Below are positions 7,592 through 15,884 of a stretch of 64,000 nt of DNA, piece after piece. The stretch is from the NCBI RefSeq assembly GCF_014138435.1, contig NZ_JACJIM010000010.1, forward strand, positions 146,478-210,477, in the 5' to 3' direction. This DNA comes from Methylobacterium fujisawaense (lineage in GTDB: Bacteria; Pseudomonadota; Alphaproteobacteria; Rhizobiales; Beijerinckiaceae). The position numbers and the translations under genes are program-made. The notes under the pieces were generated by a model that worked only from the letters and a program-made list of their open reading frames with translations, searched no databases and had not been told where the DNA came from. Within the stretch, counting starts at the first letter, position 1. The number at the start of each line of letters is the position of its first letter.

Positions 7592-8533
7592 CTACTCCGC
7601 CGGTTGCGGGACGCCGGACCGCTCGGACGCGGCGCGGGCGCCCGAGAGCATCAGGCCCAGATAGATCAACACCGGAGTCGAGATGAAGATCGCCGAGTAG
7701 GTGCAGATCAGGACGCCGCAGAGCATCACCACGGCGAAGCCCTTGATCGCCTCGCCGCCGAACAGGACCAGCGCCAGCAGCGACAGGGAGGACGAGATCG
7801 ACGTCATCACCGTGCGCGACATGGTCGAGTTGATCGACAGGTTCAGCAGGTCGACGGTGGGGATGGTCTTGTACCGCCGCATCAGCTCGCGGGTCCGGTC
7901 GAACACCACCACGGTTTCGTTGAGCGAGTAGCCCACGATGGTCAGGATCGCCGCGATCGAGGTCATGTTGAACTCGATCCGGGTGATGATGAACACGCCC
8001 ACCGTCAGCACGATGTCGTGGAGCGTGCCGACGATGGCGCCGAGCGCCAGCTCCCGCTCGAACCGGAACCAGAGGTAGAGCAGCACCGCCACGACGGAGA
8101 GCACGACGCCCAGCGTGCCGGACTGCACGAGTTCGCCGGAGACGCGCGGGCCGACGGTCTCGGTGCGGCGGAACTCGTAATCCTTATCGAAGGCGGCGTG
8201 CGCCTTGTTCATCACCGCGGTCTGGCCCTGCTCGCCGGGCTGGAGCGGCAGGCGGACCAGCACGGTACCCTGGTTGCCCAGTTCCTGCACCTCCGGCTCG
8301 CCGAAGCCGAAGCCCGCGGCCGTATGGCGGATCGCCGCGACATCCGCGGTGCCGGATTTCGCCTGCAATTCGACCAGGGTCCCGCCCTTGAAGTCGATGC
8401 CGAAGTTCAACCCGATCGTCAGGAACAGCGCCACCGTGACGAGCGACAGCACCGCCGAGAGCGGGAAGGTGAAGCGCCGGAATCGCATGAAGTCGAAATG
8501 CGATTCATCGGGCCAGAGGCGGAGCAGGCGCAT
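7592..8533 (-). CDS. secF: Protein translocase subunit SecF
   Basis: Inner-membrane RND-type partner of SecD that uses proton motive force to drive late steps of Sec export. The 313-residue protein shows the first membrane helix (LSLVTVALFLTIGLNFGIDF), the periplasmic domain with FKGGTLVE, and the C-terminal helix bundle including SLNETVVVFDRTRE and MSRTVMTSISS, which are SecF signatures. It follows secD after a 228-base gap that holds a dispersed palindromic repeat. Confidence 0.95.
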   Translation of the reverse strand: MRLLRLWPDESHFDFMRFRRFTFPLSAVLSLVTVALFLTIGLNFGIDFKGGTLVELQAKSGTADVAAIRHTAAGFGFGEPEVQELGNQGTVLVRLPLQPGEQGQTAVMNKAHAAFDKDYEFRRTETVGPRVSGELVQSGTLGVVLSVVAVLLYLWFRFERELALGAIVGTLHDIVLTVGVFIITRIEFNMTSIAAILTIVGYSLNETVVVFDRTRELMRRYKTIPTVDLLNLSINSTMSRTVMTSISSSLSLLALVLFGGEAIKGFAVVMLCGVLICTYSAIFISTPVLIYLGLMLSGARAASERSGVPQPAE

Positions 8534-8582
8534 GGAAACGGACCTAACGTTTGGGAGATCTCAGCACCGGTCCGCTCGTCCC

Positions 8583-8711
8583 ACCCTCACCCTCGACCTG
8601 AGGCGCCGGAGCGAAGCGGAGGCCTCGAAGGAGGGCTCCAGGGATCGCAGCGCCGTCTGGAGGGCCCCTTCGAGGCCCGCTGACGCGGGCACCTCAGGAT
8701 GAGGTGAGGGT
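8583..8711. repeat. Dispersed intergenic palindromic repeat, copy A
   Basis: About 130 bases between secD and secF form an imperfect long palindrome: the left arm runs CCTGAGGCGCCGGAGCG then GGCCTCGAAGGAGG and CTCCAG, and the right arm returns CTGGAG, CCTTCGAGGCC, GCGGGCACCTCAGGATGAGG. The same consensus occurs at 37494-37612 and 45510-45618. It resembles the intergenic mosaic elements described in rhizobia. It lies inside a probable transcript, so it would fold into a long hairpin in the mRNA. Confidence 0.8.
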
Positions 8712-8761
8712 CTGGAGCGGCCTTCTTCCGCCGGTGATGCGTCTCCCGAAAGTGAACTCGT

Positions 8762-10366
8762 TCAGAACGGCAGGGTCTTCGGCCGGAAGGTCTTGTACCA
8801 CACCGCGATCATCATCCGGGTCAGCGTCACCGCGGTGATGACCGTCGTCAGGATGCCGAGGATGAAGACCACGGCGAAGCCCTTCACCGGGCCCGAGCCG
8901 AGGAAGAACAGGATCAGGGCGGCGATCGCCATGGTCGAGTTCGAGTCGATGATGGTGGCGAAGGCCCGGTCGAAGCCCGCCTGCAGCGCCGAGATCAGCG
9001 AGCGGCCGGCATGGCTCTCCTCGCGCATGCGCTCGTAGATCAGGACGTTCGAATCCACCGCGGTGCCGATGGTGAGCACGATGCCGGCGATGCCCGGCAG
9101 CGTCATGGTCGCCTCCAGCACCGACATCAGGCCCAGGATCAGCCCGACGTGGACGATCAGCGCGATGTTGGCGATGAAGCCGAACGTCCCGTAGGTCGCG
9201 AACATGAAGGCCACCACGAGGCCCGCCGCCACCAGGGTCGCGAGCTTGCCGGCCTCGATGGAGTCGCGGCCGAGGCCCGGGCCGACGACGCGGCGCTCGA
9301 CCACGGTGAACTTGGCCGGCAGCGCGCCGGCCCGGAGCAGGACCGCCAGGTCGTTGGCCTGCTGGACGGTGAAGTTGCCGGTGATCTGGCCCGAACCGCC
9401 GGTGATCGCCGAGCGGATCACGGGGGCGGAGACGACCTCGTTGTCGAGCACGATCGCCATGCGCCGACCGATATTCTCCGAGGTCGCCTGCCCGAACCGC
9501 TGCGCGCCGCGCAGGTTGAACTTGAAGCTCACCATCGGCTCGTGGGACTGCTGGTCGAAGGCGGGCTGCGCGTCCGTCAGCTCGCCGCCATCGGCCATGA
9601 CCCGGCGCTCCACCGGGACCTTGGCGCCCTTCTCGTCCTTGGAGGGCAGCATGTCGACGTCGCCCGAGGGGCTGTCGGCGAGCATGCGGAACTCGAGCTT
9701 GGCGGTCGAGCCGAGGAGCTTTTCCAGCCGCTCGGGATTCTGCTCGCCCGGCACCTGGATCAGAATGCGGTCGGCGCCCTGCTGCTGGATCGACGGCTCG
9801 GTGGTGCCGGTGGAGTCGAGGCGGCGCCGGATGACCTCGATGCCCTGGCTCACGGCCCGGCGGGTCCGGTCGGTGATGCCGGCATCGGTCAGCATGAGGC
9901 GGATCACGCCGCCCGGCTGCTCGGAGATGTCGAGGGTACGGGCCGCCGTCTGGCCTATCGAGGTGGTGATCGGCTGCGACAGTTCCTGAAGCTTCGGCAG
10001 GACCTTGGCCCGGGCGGCGGCGTCGTCGATCTTCACCTGGACGCCGCGCGGCAGGAGGCCGATGCCGCCGTCGGCGCGGACATTCTCCTGCTGGAGCACG
10101 CGGCGCACGTCGTCGCGCAGGGCCTTGGCCTGGGAGGCGACCAGCTCGTTCTGGTCGACCTCAAGCAGGAGCTGCGAGCCGCCCTGCAGGTCGAGGCCGA
10201 GCACGATGGCGCGGGTCGGCACGATCCAGCTCGGGAACCACGTGGGCAGGCTGGCGACGAAGCCCTTGCGCTGCTCGGGCGAGAAGAAGCTCGGCACGGC
10301 GAGCATCAGCCCCACCAGGATCAAGCCTAGTGTCGCGATGATCTTCGCACGGGAGAAGCGCAGCAT
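8762..10366 (-). CDS. secD: Protein translocase subunit SecD
   Basis: Inner-membrane Sec accessory protein of 534 residues. It has an N-terminal membrane helix, the periplasmic head (GLDLQGGSQLLLEVD, later DRILIQVPGEQNPERL), and six-helix C-terminal bundle with GIVLTIGTAVDSNVLIYERMRE, a SecD signature. With SecF and YajC it forms the SecDF-YajC complex that pulls substrates on the periplasmic side. It lies 57 bases downstream of yajC in the same direction. Confidence 0.96.
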   Translation of the reverse strand: MLRFSRAKIIATLGLILVGLMLAVPSFFSPEQRKGFVASLPTWFPSWIVPTRAIVLGLDLQGGSQLLLEVDQNELVASQAKALRDDVRRVLQQENVRADGGIGLLPRGVQVKIDDAAARAKVLPKLQELSQPITTSIGQTAARTLDISEQPGGVIRLMLTDAGITDRTRRAVSQGIEVIRRRLDSTGTTEPSIQQQGADRILIQVPGEQNPERLEKLLGSTAKLEFRMLADSPSGDVDMLPSKDEKGAKVPVERRVMADGGELTDAQPAFDQQSHEPMVSFKFNLRGAQRFGQATSENIGRRMAIVLDNEVVSAPVIRSAITGGSGQITGNFTVQQANDLAVLLRAGALPAKFTVVERRVVGPGLGRDSIEAGKLATLVAAGLVVAFMFATYGTFGFIANIALIVHVGLILGLMSVLEATMTLPGIAGIVLTIGTAVDSNVLIYERMREESHAGRSLISALQAGFDRAFATIIDSNSTMAIAALILFFLGSGPVKGFAVVFILGILTTVITAVTLTRMMIAVWYKTFRPKTLPF

Positions 10367-10423
10367 CGGCCGTCTTTTTCTCTTTTGGGCCGGCGCACGA
10401 CGCCGGCCGGTTCAACCGGGAAC

Positions 10424-10756
10424 TCAGGCGGCTTTCACCGTGCCCTTGGCGCGGACCTCGGAGATCATCGACCGGACCACCCGAACGCGCACGTTCGGGG
10501 CGATCTCGACCTCGATCTCGGGCTGGTCGTCCGACGCCTTGGTCACGCGTCCGACGAGGCCGCCGTTGGTGACGACCGTATCGTCCCGGCGCACGGACTT
10601 CAGCAGCGCCTGGTGGTCCTTGACCCGCTTCTGCTGCGGCCGCAGGATCAGGAAGTACATGATCACGAAGATCAGAACGAACGGGACCACCTGAAAGGCG
10701 ATCTCCGCTCCGCCAGCGGCCGCACCGGCCCCTTGCGCGAAGGCGGGGGTGATCAA
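10424..10756 (-). CDS. yajC: Preprotein translocase subunit YajC
   Basis: Small single-pass inner-membrane protein of 110 residues. After a short periplasmic N-terminus (MITPAFAQGAG) comes a membrane helix (FQVVPFVLIFVIMYFLIL) and the family signature LRPQQKRVKDHQALL, then a cytoplasmic domain with VVTNGGLVGRV. First gene of the yajC-secD-secF-NDUFAF3-like-NDUFAF6-like run. Confidence 0.95.
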   Translation of the reverse strand: MITPAFAQGAGAAAGGAEIAFQVVPFVLIFVIMYFLILRPQQKRVKDHQALLKSVRRDDTVVTNGGLVGRVTKASDDQPEIEVEIAPNVRVRVVRSMISEVRAKGTVKAA

Positions 10757-10887
10757 CGAGCGTCTCCTGCGAATGGCGTGCAGGTCTGCCGCCGGATGAG
10801 GCGCCCGCAGACCTGTCGAAAAGCGCGCGGACTATAGCCAGGGGCTACCCGAAAGCAACGTCGAAGCGACAGGCCGATGCGGCGCGC

Positions 10888-11769
10888 TCACAGCAGGGCG
10901 CGGATCGCCGCCGCGAAGGCGTCCGGCGCCTCCTGGGGAAAGTTGTGCCCGACCCCCGCGACGATCTCACGCCGGTACGGTCCCGTGAAGTGGCGGGCGT
11001 CCGTGTCGGTGGCGGGCGGCGGCCCGACGCCGTCATCGGCCCCGAGCAGCACGATCGTCGGCACGGCGATCGCCGGCTGGGCGGCGAGCCGCGCCTCGAT
11101 CTCCACCAGCGCCGGATCGCTCGGCACGAGCCCGAAACGGTGGCGGTAGGAATGCACCACCACGTCGACGAAGTCGGGATTGTCGAAGGCGCGGGCGGTC
11201 TGCGCGAAGGTCTCCGCGTCGAACGCCCAGGTCGGCGACCAGAGCCGCCAGAGCAGGCGGCAGAAGGCGTCCCGGTTCTCGGCGAGGCCGGCGCGGCCGC
11301 GCTCGCCGTGGAGGTAGTACTGGTACCAGAGACGGTGCTCGGTCTCCGGCGCGACCGGCCGCCCGGCGGCCGGGATGTTCTGGATGTTGTAGCCGACGCC
11401 GCAGCTCACGAGGCCCCGGGCCCGGTCCGGCCAGAGCGCCGCCACCACGCAGGCGGCCCGGCCGCCCCAATCGTAGCCGGCGAGCACGGCGCGCCCGATG
11501 CCGAGGGCGTCGAGGAAGGCGAGCAGGTCGGCCCCGAGGGCCGCCTGCTCGCCCGAGCGCGGCGTGGCGGGGTCCAGGAACCGGGTCGGCCCGTAGCCGC
11601 GCAGGTACGGGACGAGGCAGCGCACCCCGTCGGCGGCGAGACGCAGGGCCGCCGCCTCGCAGGCCTGGATATCGTAGGGGAAGCCGTGGAGCAGCACGGC
11701 GGGCGGCCCGTCCGGCGGACCGAATTCCCGATAGGCGATGTCCAGCACGCCGGCCCGCACGCGTTCCAT
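10888..11769 (-). CDS. Alpha/beta hydrolase, epoxide-hydrolase-like
   Basis: The 293-residue protein has an HGF oxyanion motif (28-30), an aspartate nucleophile in AGYDWGG (Asp100, where ordinary esterases have Ser), and a catalytic histidine in GVGHNFPQE (His275). Tyrosines in the lid (LWYQYYLHGERG, 148-159) could polarise an epoxide. Aspartate nucleophile plus lid tyrosines points to an epoxide hydrolase rather than haloalkane dehalogenase, although the substrate is unknown. I chose the ATG at 11769 because it is preceded by GGAGGGGGAG-like purines and the protein then begins directly at the first strand; a longer open frame upstream shows no domain. Confidence 0.8.
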   Translation of the reverse strand: MERVRAGVLDIAYREFGPPDGPPAVLLHGFPYDIQACEAAALRLAADGVRCLVPYLRGYGPTRFLDPATPRSGEQAALGADLLAFLDALGIGRAVLAGYDWGGRAACVVAALWPDRARGLVSCGVGYNIQNIPAAGRPVAPETEHRLWYQYYLHGERGRAGLAENRDAFCRLLWRLWSPTWAFDAETFAQTARAFDNPDFVDVVVHSYRHRFGLVPSDPALVEIEARLAAQPAIAVPTIVLLGADDGVGPPPATDTDARHFTGPYRREIVAGVGHNFPQEAPDAFAAAIRALL

Positions 11770-11892
11770 GAACGACTCCCCCTCGCCACGGGGCGATCCT
11801 AGCGGGTTCGCCGCGCAATTGCCGCACGCGCTTGCCGCCGCCGCGTCGCGCCCGACTTCTCCTGCGACGAAGAAGCGCGACGGTGGAGAACG

Positions 11893-12285
11893 ATGGGACT
11901 GCTCGACGGTGCGAAGAACCTGATCGGCGACGTGGTCGCGGCGGCCGACCGGGCCTTTGAGGAGACCGGCAGCGGCAAGCTCGCCTTGGCGCTCGCGAAA
12001 TTCTATCCCGGCGGCCTCGCGGCCTTCCTCGACCGCCTGAGGGAGACCGGACACGGCGCGGCCGTCGATTCGTGGCTCTCGCCGGGCACGCGGCAGGCGG
12101 TTCCGGCCTCCGCGCTGGCGGCCTGCCTGCCGGAGGCGGTGACCGAGCGCCTTGCCTACGATCTCGGCGTGCCGGCCGCGCGCGTTCCCACCGTGCTCGC
12201 GGAGTTCCTGCCCGCCGCCGTCGCGGATCAGAGCGAGAACGGGAGCCTGAAGCCCCAGCCGAATTTCAGCACGCAGGTCCGCTGA
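11893..12285 (+). CDS. YidB-like DUF937 family protein
   Basis: A 130-residue protein that matches the YidB/DUF937 pattern in its middle: FYPGGLAAFLDRLRETGHGAAVDSWLSPGTRQAVPASAL, then a predicted helix ending VPTVLAEFLPAAVADQSENGSL. The DUF937 hallmark is the G-xxxxxxSWL-x-G core followed by LPxxVDxxxPxG. Function of the family is not established. This copy has a longer N-terminus (MGLLDGAKNLIGDVVAAADRAF) than the second copy at 12722. Preceded by GGTGGAGAACG, a good ribosome-binding site. Confidence 0.75.
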   Translation: MGLLDGAKNLIGDVVAAADRAFEETGSGKLALALAKFYPGGLAAFLDRLRETGHGAAVDSWLSPGTRQAVPASALAACLPEAVTERLAYDLGVPAARVPTVLAEFLPAAVADQSENGSLKPQPNFSTQVR

Positions 12286-12296
12286 TCATCGGGGCC

Positions 12297-12557
12297 TCAT
12301 GGGGCCGCGCATTTCATCAGAGGCGGGGCGGTCGCGCAGCTCAGATGGCAGCTCTGCTTCGCGAAGCAGAACCACGAGAGCGCGCCGCTCTTCAGGCAGG
12401 ATCCGCCGCAATGCCGGTACGCGCCGTAGAGCGGCCGAACGAAGACGGCATCGGCGAGGGGGCGCGCCTCCGACGACCGCGCCGTCTCCGCGGCGGGCAG
12501 CGCCACCGCCGCACCGGCCGCGACCACGAGCACGAAAGACGGTGCCAGGACTCTCAT
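12297..12557 (-). CDS. Small secreted cysteine-rich protein, unknown
   Basis: Eighty-six residues beginning MRVLAPSFVLVVAAGAAVALPAA, a convincing signal peptide. The mature part carries six cysteines in its last 40 residues (HCGGSC, FCF, SCHLSC, KC), so several disulfides are likely in the periplasm or outside the cell. I do not recognise the family. It lies between two DUF937 genes and on the opposite strand. The chosen start gives the signal peptide at the N-terminus; an in-frame start at 12635 would add 26 charged residues before it. Confidence 0.5.
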   Translation of the reverse strand: MRVLAPSFVLVVAAGAAVALPAAETARSSEARPLADAVFVRPLYGAYRHCGGSCLKSGALSWFCFAKQSCHLSCATAPPLMKCAAP

Positions 12558-12721
12558 TCGCGTCGACCGTGGAACCGTGTCCGGGCCGGCATACCGGGCC
12601 AAAGTCCGGGTCCTGTCGACTAAATTGCGGTTCACGCGGGCCGGGGGCAGCCACCGGCCTCTCCCGCTTTTCGGACGACGCCCTAGACTCCCGTCGACCG
12701 ATCCTTCGACGCGAGGCCCAC

Positions 12722-13063
12722 ATGAGTCTGCTCAATTCCCTCGGCGGCTCGCTGGGGCAGATCGCCCTCAAGGCGTTGCCGGGCGTGATCCAGCAGGTCC
12801 TGCCCGGCGGGCTCAACGCCCTGCTCGATCAGCTCCGGCGATCCGGCTACGAGAGCCAGGTCAATTCCTGGCTCGGCCGCGGGCCCAACGAGCCGATCAC
12901 CGCCGACGACCTGCGCAAGGTCCTCGACAACGATCAGGTGCGCCAGATGGCGGGAAAGCTCGGAATCCCGATGGACCAGCTGTTCCCGACCCTCGCGCAG
13001 GCCCTTCCCGAGACCGTGGACCACCACAGCCCCGACGGGACCCTGCAGGTGCCCAAGGCCTAG
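12722..13063 (+). CDS. YidB family protein (DUF937)
   Basis: 113 residues that fit YidB closely: MSLLNSLGGSLGQIALKALPG, LDQLRRSGYESQVNSWLGRGPNEPI, DQVRQMAGKLGIPMDQ, and the end LPETVDHHSPDGTLQ. The family is widespread in proteobacteria and without an assigned function. A paralogue lies at 11893-12285, about 440 bases upstream on the same strand, separated by an antisense small gene. Start preceded by GCGAGG. Confidence 0.85.
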   Translation: MSLLNSLGGSLGQIALKALPGVIQQVLPGGLNALLDQLRRSGYESQVNSWLGRGPNEPITADDLRKVLDNDQVRQMAGKLGIPMDQLFPTLAQALPETVDHHSPDGTLQVPKA

Positions 13064-13122
13064 GCGGCCACGGCGCGGGCGAGGGGAGGGCCGGCGCGGC
13101 CTGACCGTCGGTCCGCAACGCG

Positions 13123-13148
13123 AAACGGCGGCCCCGTCCGGGACCGCC
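13123..13148 (-). terminator. Candidate hairpin terminator after the LysM/LytM gene
   Basis: Read on the minus strand, GGCGGTCCC and GGGGCCGCC pair (nine base pairs with one T-G wobble) around a short loop and are followed by GTTTCG. It starts about 28 bases past the stop of the LysM/LytM gene. The T-run is short, so this is only moderately supported. Confidence 0.5.
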
Positions 13149-13176
13149 GCCGCGTGCCGCCGTCTTGCCGGTCGGC

Positions 13177-14706
13177 TCAGTTGCTGGCGAGCTGGGACAT
13201 GGGATCCACGGGCGCGCCGCCCTTGCGGATCTCGAAATGGAGCTGCGGCGAGGTCACGTTGCCCGACGCGCCGGACTTCGCGATGGTCTGACCGCGCTTG
13301 ACCTTCTCGCCGGGCTTCACGTCGATCTCGCCGTTATGGGCGTAGGCCGAGACGTAGCCGTTGGCGTGACGCACGAGGACCAGCTTGCCGTAGCCCTTCA
13401 CGTCGGAGCCGGCATAGGCGACCGTGCCCTCTTCGGCGGCCTTGACGGGGGTGCCCTCCGGGACGGCGATGTTGATGCCCTCGTTGCCGGAGCTGCCATA
13501 GCCGGAGATCACCCGGCCCTTGGCGGGCCAGCGGAAGTTCTCCGTCGCCTCGGCCACGGAGCCGGTGGCGGCGGGCTCGGACTTGGCCTGGGCAGGAGCC
13601 GCGGCGGCCACCGGCTTCGGCGTCTCCTTGGCGGCGACCTTCTCGGCGGCGGCGGGCTTCTGCGCCGCCTCCTTGGCGGCCTCCTTGGCGGCCTCCTTGG
13701 TGGCCTGCTTGGCCGCCTCCTTGGAGGCTTCCTTGGCGGCCTTCGCCTCGGCGAGCTTCTGGGCGGCCTCCGCCTTCGCGGCGGCCTTCGCCTCGGCGCG
13801 GGCTTCCTGGGCCTTGGCTTCGGCCTTCGCCTTCGCCTCGAGCTTCGGATCCGCCTTCTTGTCGTCGGCCTTCTTCTCCTCGGCCTTGGCGACCTGTCCG
13901 GGACGCACGTGCTTCGGCTTCTCGCCGTCCTTCGCGGTGGCGTCCTTGCGGGTCTTGGCGTCGGCGACCTTGCGGGCGGCGGCGTCGCGGGCGAGCGCCT
14001 CCTTGCGCTCCGCCTCCTTCTCGGCGGCGGCGGCCTTCTGCGCCGCCTCCTTGGCGGCCTTCGCCTCGGCGAGCTTCTGGGCGGCCTCCTTGGCCTCCTC
14101 GCGCTTCGCGGCGATCTTGTTCTCGACCTGCTTGGCGTCCTCGCGCTTCTCCTCGGCAGCCCGGGCGGGCCGGGCGGACATCGGGGCCGCGGCGGGGTTC
14201 AGCCCGGAGGCGTTGTAGACCGGGATCACGATCTGACGACCGGGCGTGATCTGGCTCGCGTTGCTCAGGCCATTGGCGGCCAGGATCGCCGAAGCGGGCA
14301 CGCCGAAGCGGGTGGACATCTGGTTCAGGCTGTCGTTGCGCGAGACGGTGATCTGCGTGCCGCCCTCGGCGCTCCAGCCGACGCCGCCGGTGGAGGCGAC
14401 TCGGGTCGCGGGGGCGGCAGCAGGGGTCTGGGCCGGACTCGCGGCGGCGGCCGGACGCGCGGCGCCGGGCGCGCTCAGCGCCTCCGATTGGATGCGGCCG
14501 GTCCGGACCGGCGGCACCGACTTCAGGGATCCGTCCGGCAGGCTGCCGGTGGCGGAAGGCTCCGACTCGAACGGATTCGAGAATGGGTTGCCCAGCCGCG
14601 ATGCGTCCGAGGAACAGGCGGCGGCCGCCCCGCCGATCATGCCGATGAGCGCGACGCGCGACAGCGTCCGCAACATCTGACCCGTACCGCGCACCCGCAT
14701 CGACAC
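13177..14706 (-). CDS. LysM / degenerate LytM (M23) lipoprotein, NlpD-like
   Basis: A 509-residue envelope protein. A lipobox-like end of signal peptide (GGAAAACSSDAS) predicts a lipoprotein. A LysM peptidoglycan-binding domain follows (about 127-175, SRNDSLNQMSTRFGVPASAILAANG). Then comes a stretch of some 190 residues made almost entirely of Ala, Lys and Glu, expected to be a long single helix. The C-terminal LytM domain (about 380-500) keeps HNG and LHFE but reads NEGINIAV where active endopeptidases have HxGxD, so two zinc ligands are missing. Degenerate LytM proteins such as NlpD and EnvC activate cell-wall amidases, and that is the likely role. Not near surE-pcm, where nlpD often sits in gammaproteobacteria, although serS-surE-pcm are 8 kb away. 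Confidence 0.85.
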   Translation of the reverse strand: MSMRVRGTGQMLRTLSRVALIGMIGGAAAACSSDASRLGNPFSNPFESEPSATGSLPDGSLKSVPPVRTGRIQSEALSAPGAARPAAAASPAQTPAAAPATRVASTGGVGWSAEGGTQITVSRNDSLNQMSTRFGVPASAILAANGLSNASQITPGRQIVIPVYNASGLNPAAAPMSARPARAAEEKREDAKQVENKIAAKREEAKEAAQKLAEAKAAKEAAQKAAAAEKEAERKEALARDAAARKVADAKTRKDATAKDGEKPKHVRPGQVAKAEEKKADDKKADPKLEAKAKAEAKAQEARAEAKAAAKAEAAQKLAEAKAAKEASKEAAKQATKEAAKEAAKEAAQKPAAAEKVAAKETPKPVAAAAPAQAKSEPAATGSVAEATENFRWPAKGRVISGYGSSGNEGINIAVPEGTPVKAAEEGTVAYAGSDVKGYGKLVLVRHANGYVSAYAHNGEIDVKPGEKVKRGQTIAKSGASGNVTSPQLHFEIRKGGAPVDPMSQLASN

Positions 14707-14804
14707 ACCCGTTTGCCTGACGCAACCTGATGCCCCAATGAAGACGGATTCAGGTTAAGCAACCGTTCCCGTTCCGCATACCTGCGACCCAGAAGCGAAG
14801 GAGC

Positions 14805-14828
14805 GCGCAGGGTTTCGCGCAGGGTTTC
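14805..14828. repeat. Perfect 12-bp tandem duplication
   Basis: The unit GCGCAGGGTTTC occurs twice in direct succession in the 196-base gap between the LysM/LytM gene and the acetyltransferase gene. The gap has otherwise no feature I can name. Confidence 0.6.
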
Positions 14829-14902
14829 GCGCCGTGCCGGGGATGAAACCCAGGGGCGAGACCGTCCCTTTTCCTACCTGGGCGGCTCCCCACATCGTGG
14901 AC

Positions 14903-15457
14903 ATGTTTACCATCCGCGGCGCGCGCGACAGCTTGGCCGATCTGCCGGCGATTGAGACCGCGCGCCTCTCGGTCGCCGCCCTTCAGCCCGCGGACGCAGC
15001 GGCCCTGCGCCGGCTCACCGACGATCCGGCGATCACCGCCGCGGTGGACTTCCTGCCGACCCCCTTCACGCTCCAGGATGCCGAGGATCTGATTCGCAGC
15101 GGCCGGCGGGGCCGGGACTGCTTCCTCGGGGCCTGGACCCGCGGCGGCGACGATCCCGGTGTCGCCCCCGATCCGGCGGGACGCGACCTGGTTGGGGTGG
15201 TCGGGACGCATCTGCGCGGCACCGGCACGATCGAGATCGGATACTGGATCGGGGGCGCCGCCCGCGGGCGCGGCTTCGCCTACGAGGCCGTATCGGCGAT
15301 CCTCGGCCTTCTCGGCGCGCGCTTCCCGGCGCGCCTCGTGGTGGCGGAATGCCGCCCGGCCAACGTCGCGTCCTGGGGCCTGCTGCAGAAGCTGGGTTTT
15401 CGCGACACCGGCGAGGAGGGGCACCGCCCGGGCCGCCGCCTGCTCAGACGGGATTGA
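14903..15457 (+). CDS. GNAT family N-acetyltransferase
   Basis: The protein has the RimJ/RimL-like arrangement: IETARLSVAALQPADAAALRRLTDDPAI at the N-terminus, LVGVVGTHL and EIGYWIGGAARGRGFAYEA (the acetyl-CoA pyrophosphate-binding Q/RxxGxG/A-like loop), and NVASWGLLQKLGFRDTGE at the C-terminus. It would transfer acetyl from acetyl-CoA to an amine, possibly a ribosomal protein or small molecule; the target is unknown. The start is uncertain. I chose ATG 14903 (184 residues), eighteen residues before the first conserved strand; GTG 14834 and ATG 14843 are in-frame alternatives. Confidence 0.8.
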   Translation: MFTIRGARDSLADLPAIETARLSVAALQPADAAALRRLTDDPAITAAVDFLPTPFTLQDAEDLIRSGRRGRDCFLGAWTRGGDDPGVAPDPAGRDLVGVVGTHLRGTGTIEIGYWIGGAARGRGFAYEAVSAILGLLGARFPARLVVAECRPANVASWGLLQKLGFRDTGEEGHRPGRRLLRRD

Positions 15458-15500
15458 GCCCCATGGCCGGCGGGCGGACCCCGACCGCTGGTCTCAGGTC

Positions 15501-15779
15501 TCAGGCTCCACGCCGCCGCACCTTCGTGCGCCGCGGGCCGAGCGCGAAGGGCGCCTCGTCGTCCGGCGAGCGCTCCGCCAGGGCGAAGCTGTGCAGTTCG
15601 TTCAGCCCGCCCCCGTCCCGGGGCTGCACCGCGACCAGGGCGTAGAAGGCCGCCCGCACCACATCCTTCCTGGACGCGTCGGGATGCGTCTCGCGGACGG
15701 CGACGCGCAGCGCCTTCGGCGTCATGCCCAGTGCGGCCAGGCTCCAGAGCGTCGCCGCGAGCGCCTCGATCGAAGCCAT
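15501..15779 (-). CDS. Small hypothetical protein
   Basis: Ninety-two residues beginning MASIEALAATLWSLAALGMTPKALRVAVRETHPDASRKDVVRAAFYALV, predicted as helices, with a basic C-terminal tail (GPRRTKVRRRGA). I recognise no domain. It resembles small helical regulators in size only. The start at 15779 is chosen because the upstream in-frame extension (to 15884) looks non-coding. Convergent with the acetyltransferase gene (43 bases between stops). Confidence 0.5.
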   Translation of the reverse strand: MASIEALAATLWSLAALGMTPKALRVAVRETHPDASRKDVVRAAFYALVAVQPRDGGGLNELHSFALAERSPDDEAPFALGPRRTKVRRRGA

Positions 15780-15884
15780 CCGAAACGCCCCCGTCGGTCG
15801 AGTCCCAGGGTCTTTATACGGACCGGCCCAGCACCGGCGCAAGTCTCGTTCAGACGACCGCAAGATCGGCGGCTCATCGAGCAC

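Noticed and set aside
13165..14730. A plus-strand open frame of 521 codons full of Leu-Gly-Gly-Leu repeats
   Set aside because: It is the antisense shadow of the Ala/Lys/Glu-rich helix of the LysM/LytM gene, which has a signal peptide and two recognisable domains on the minus strand.
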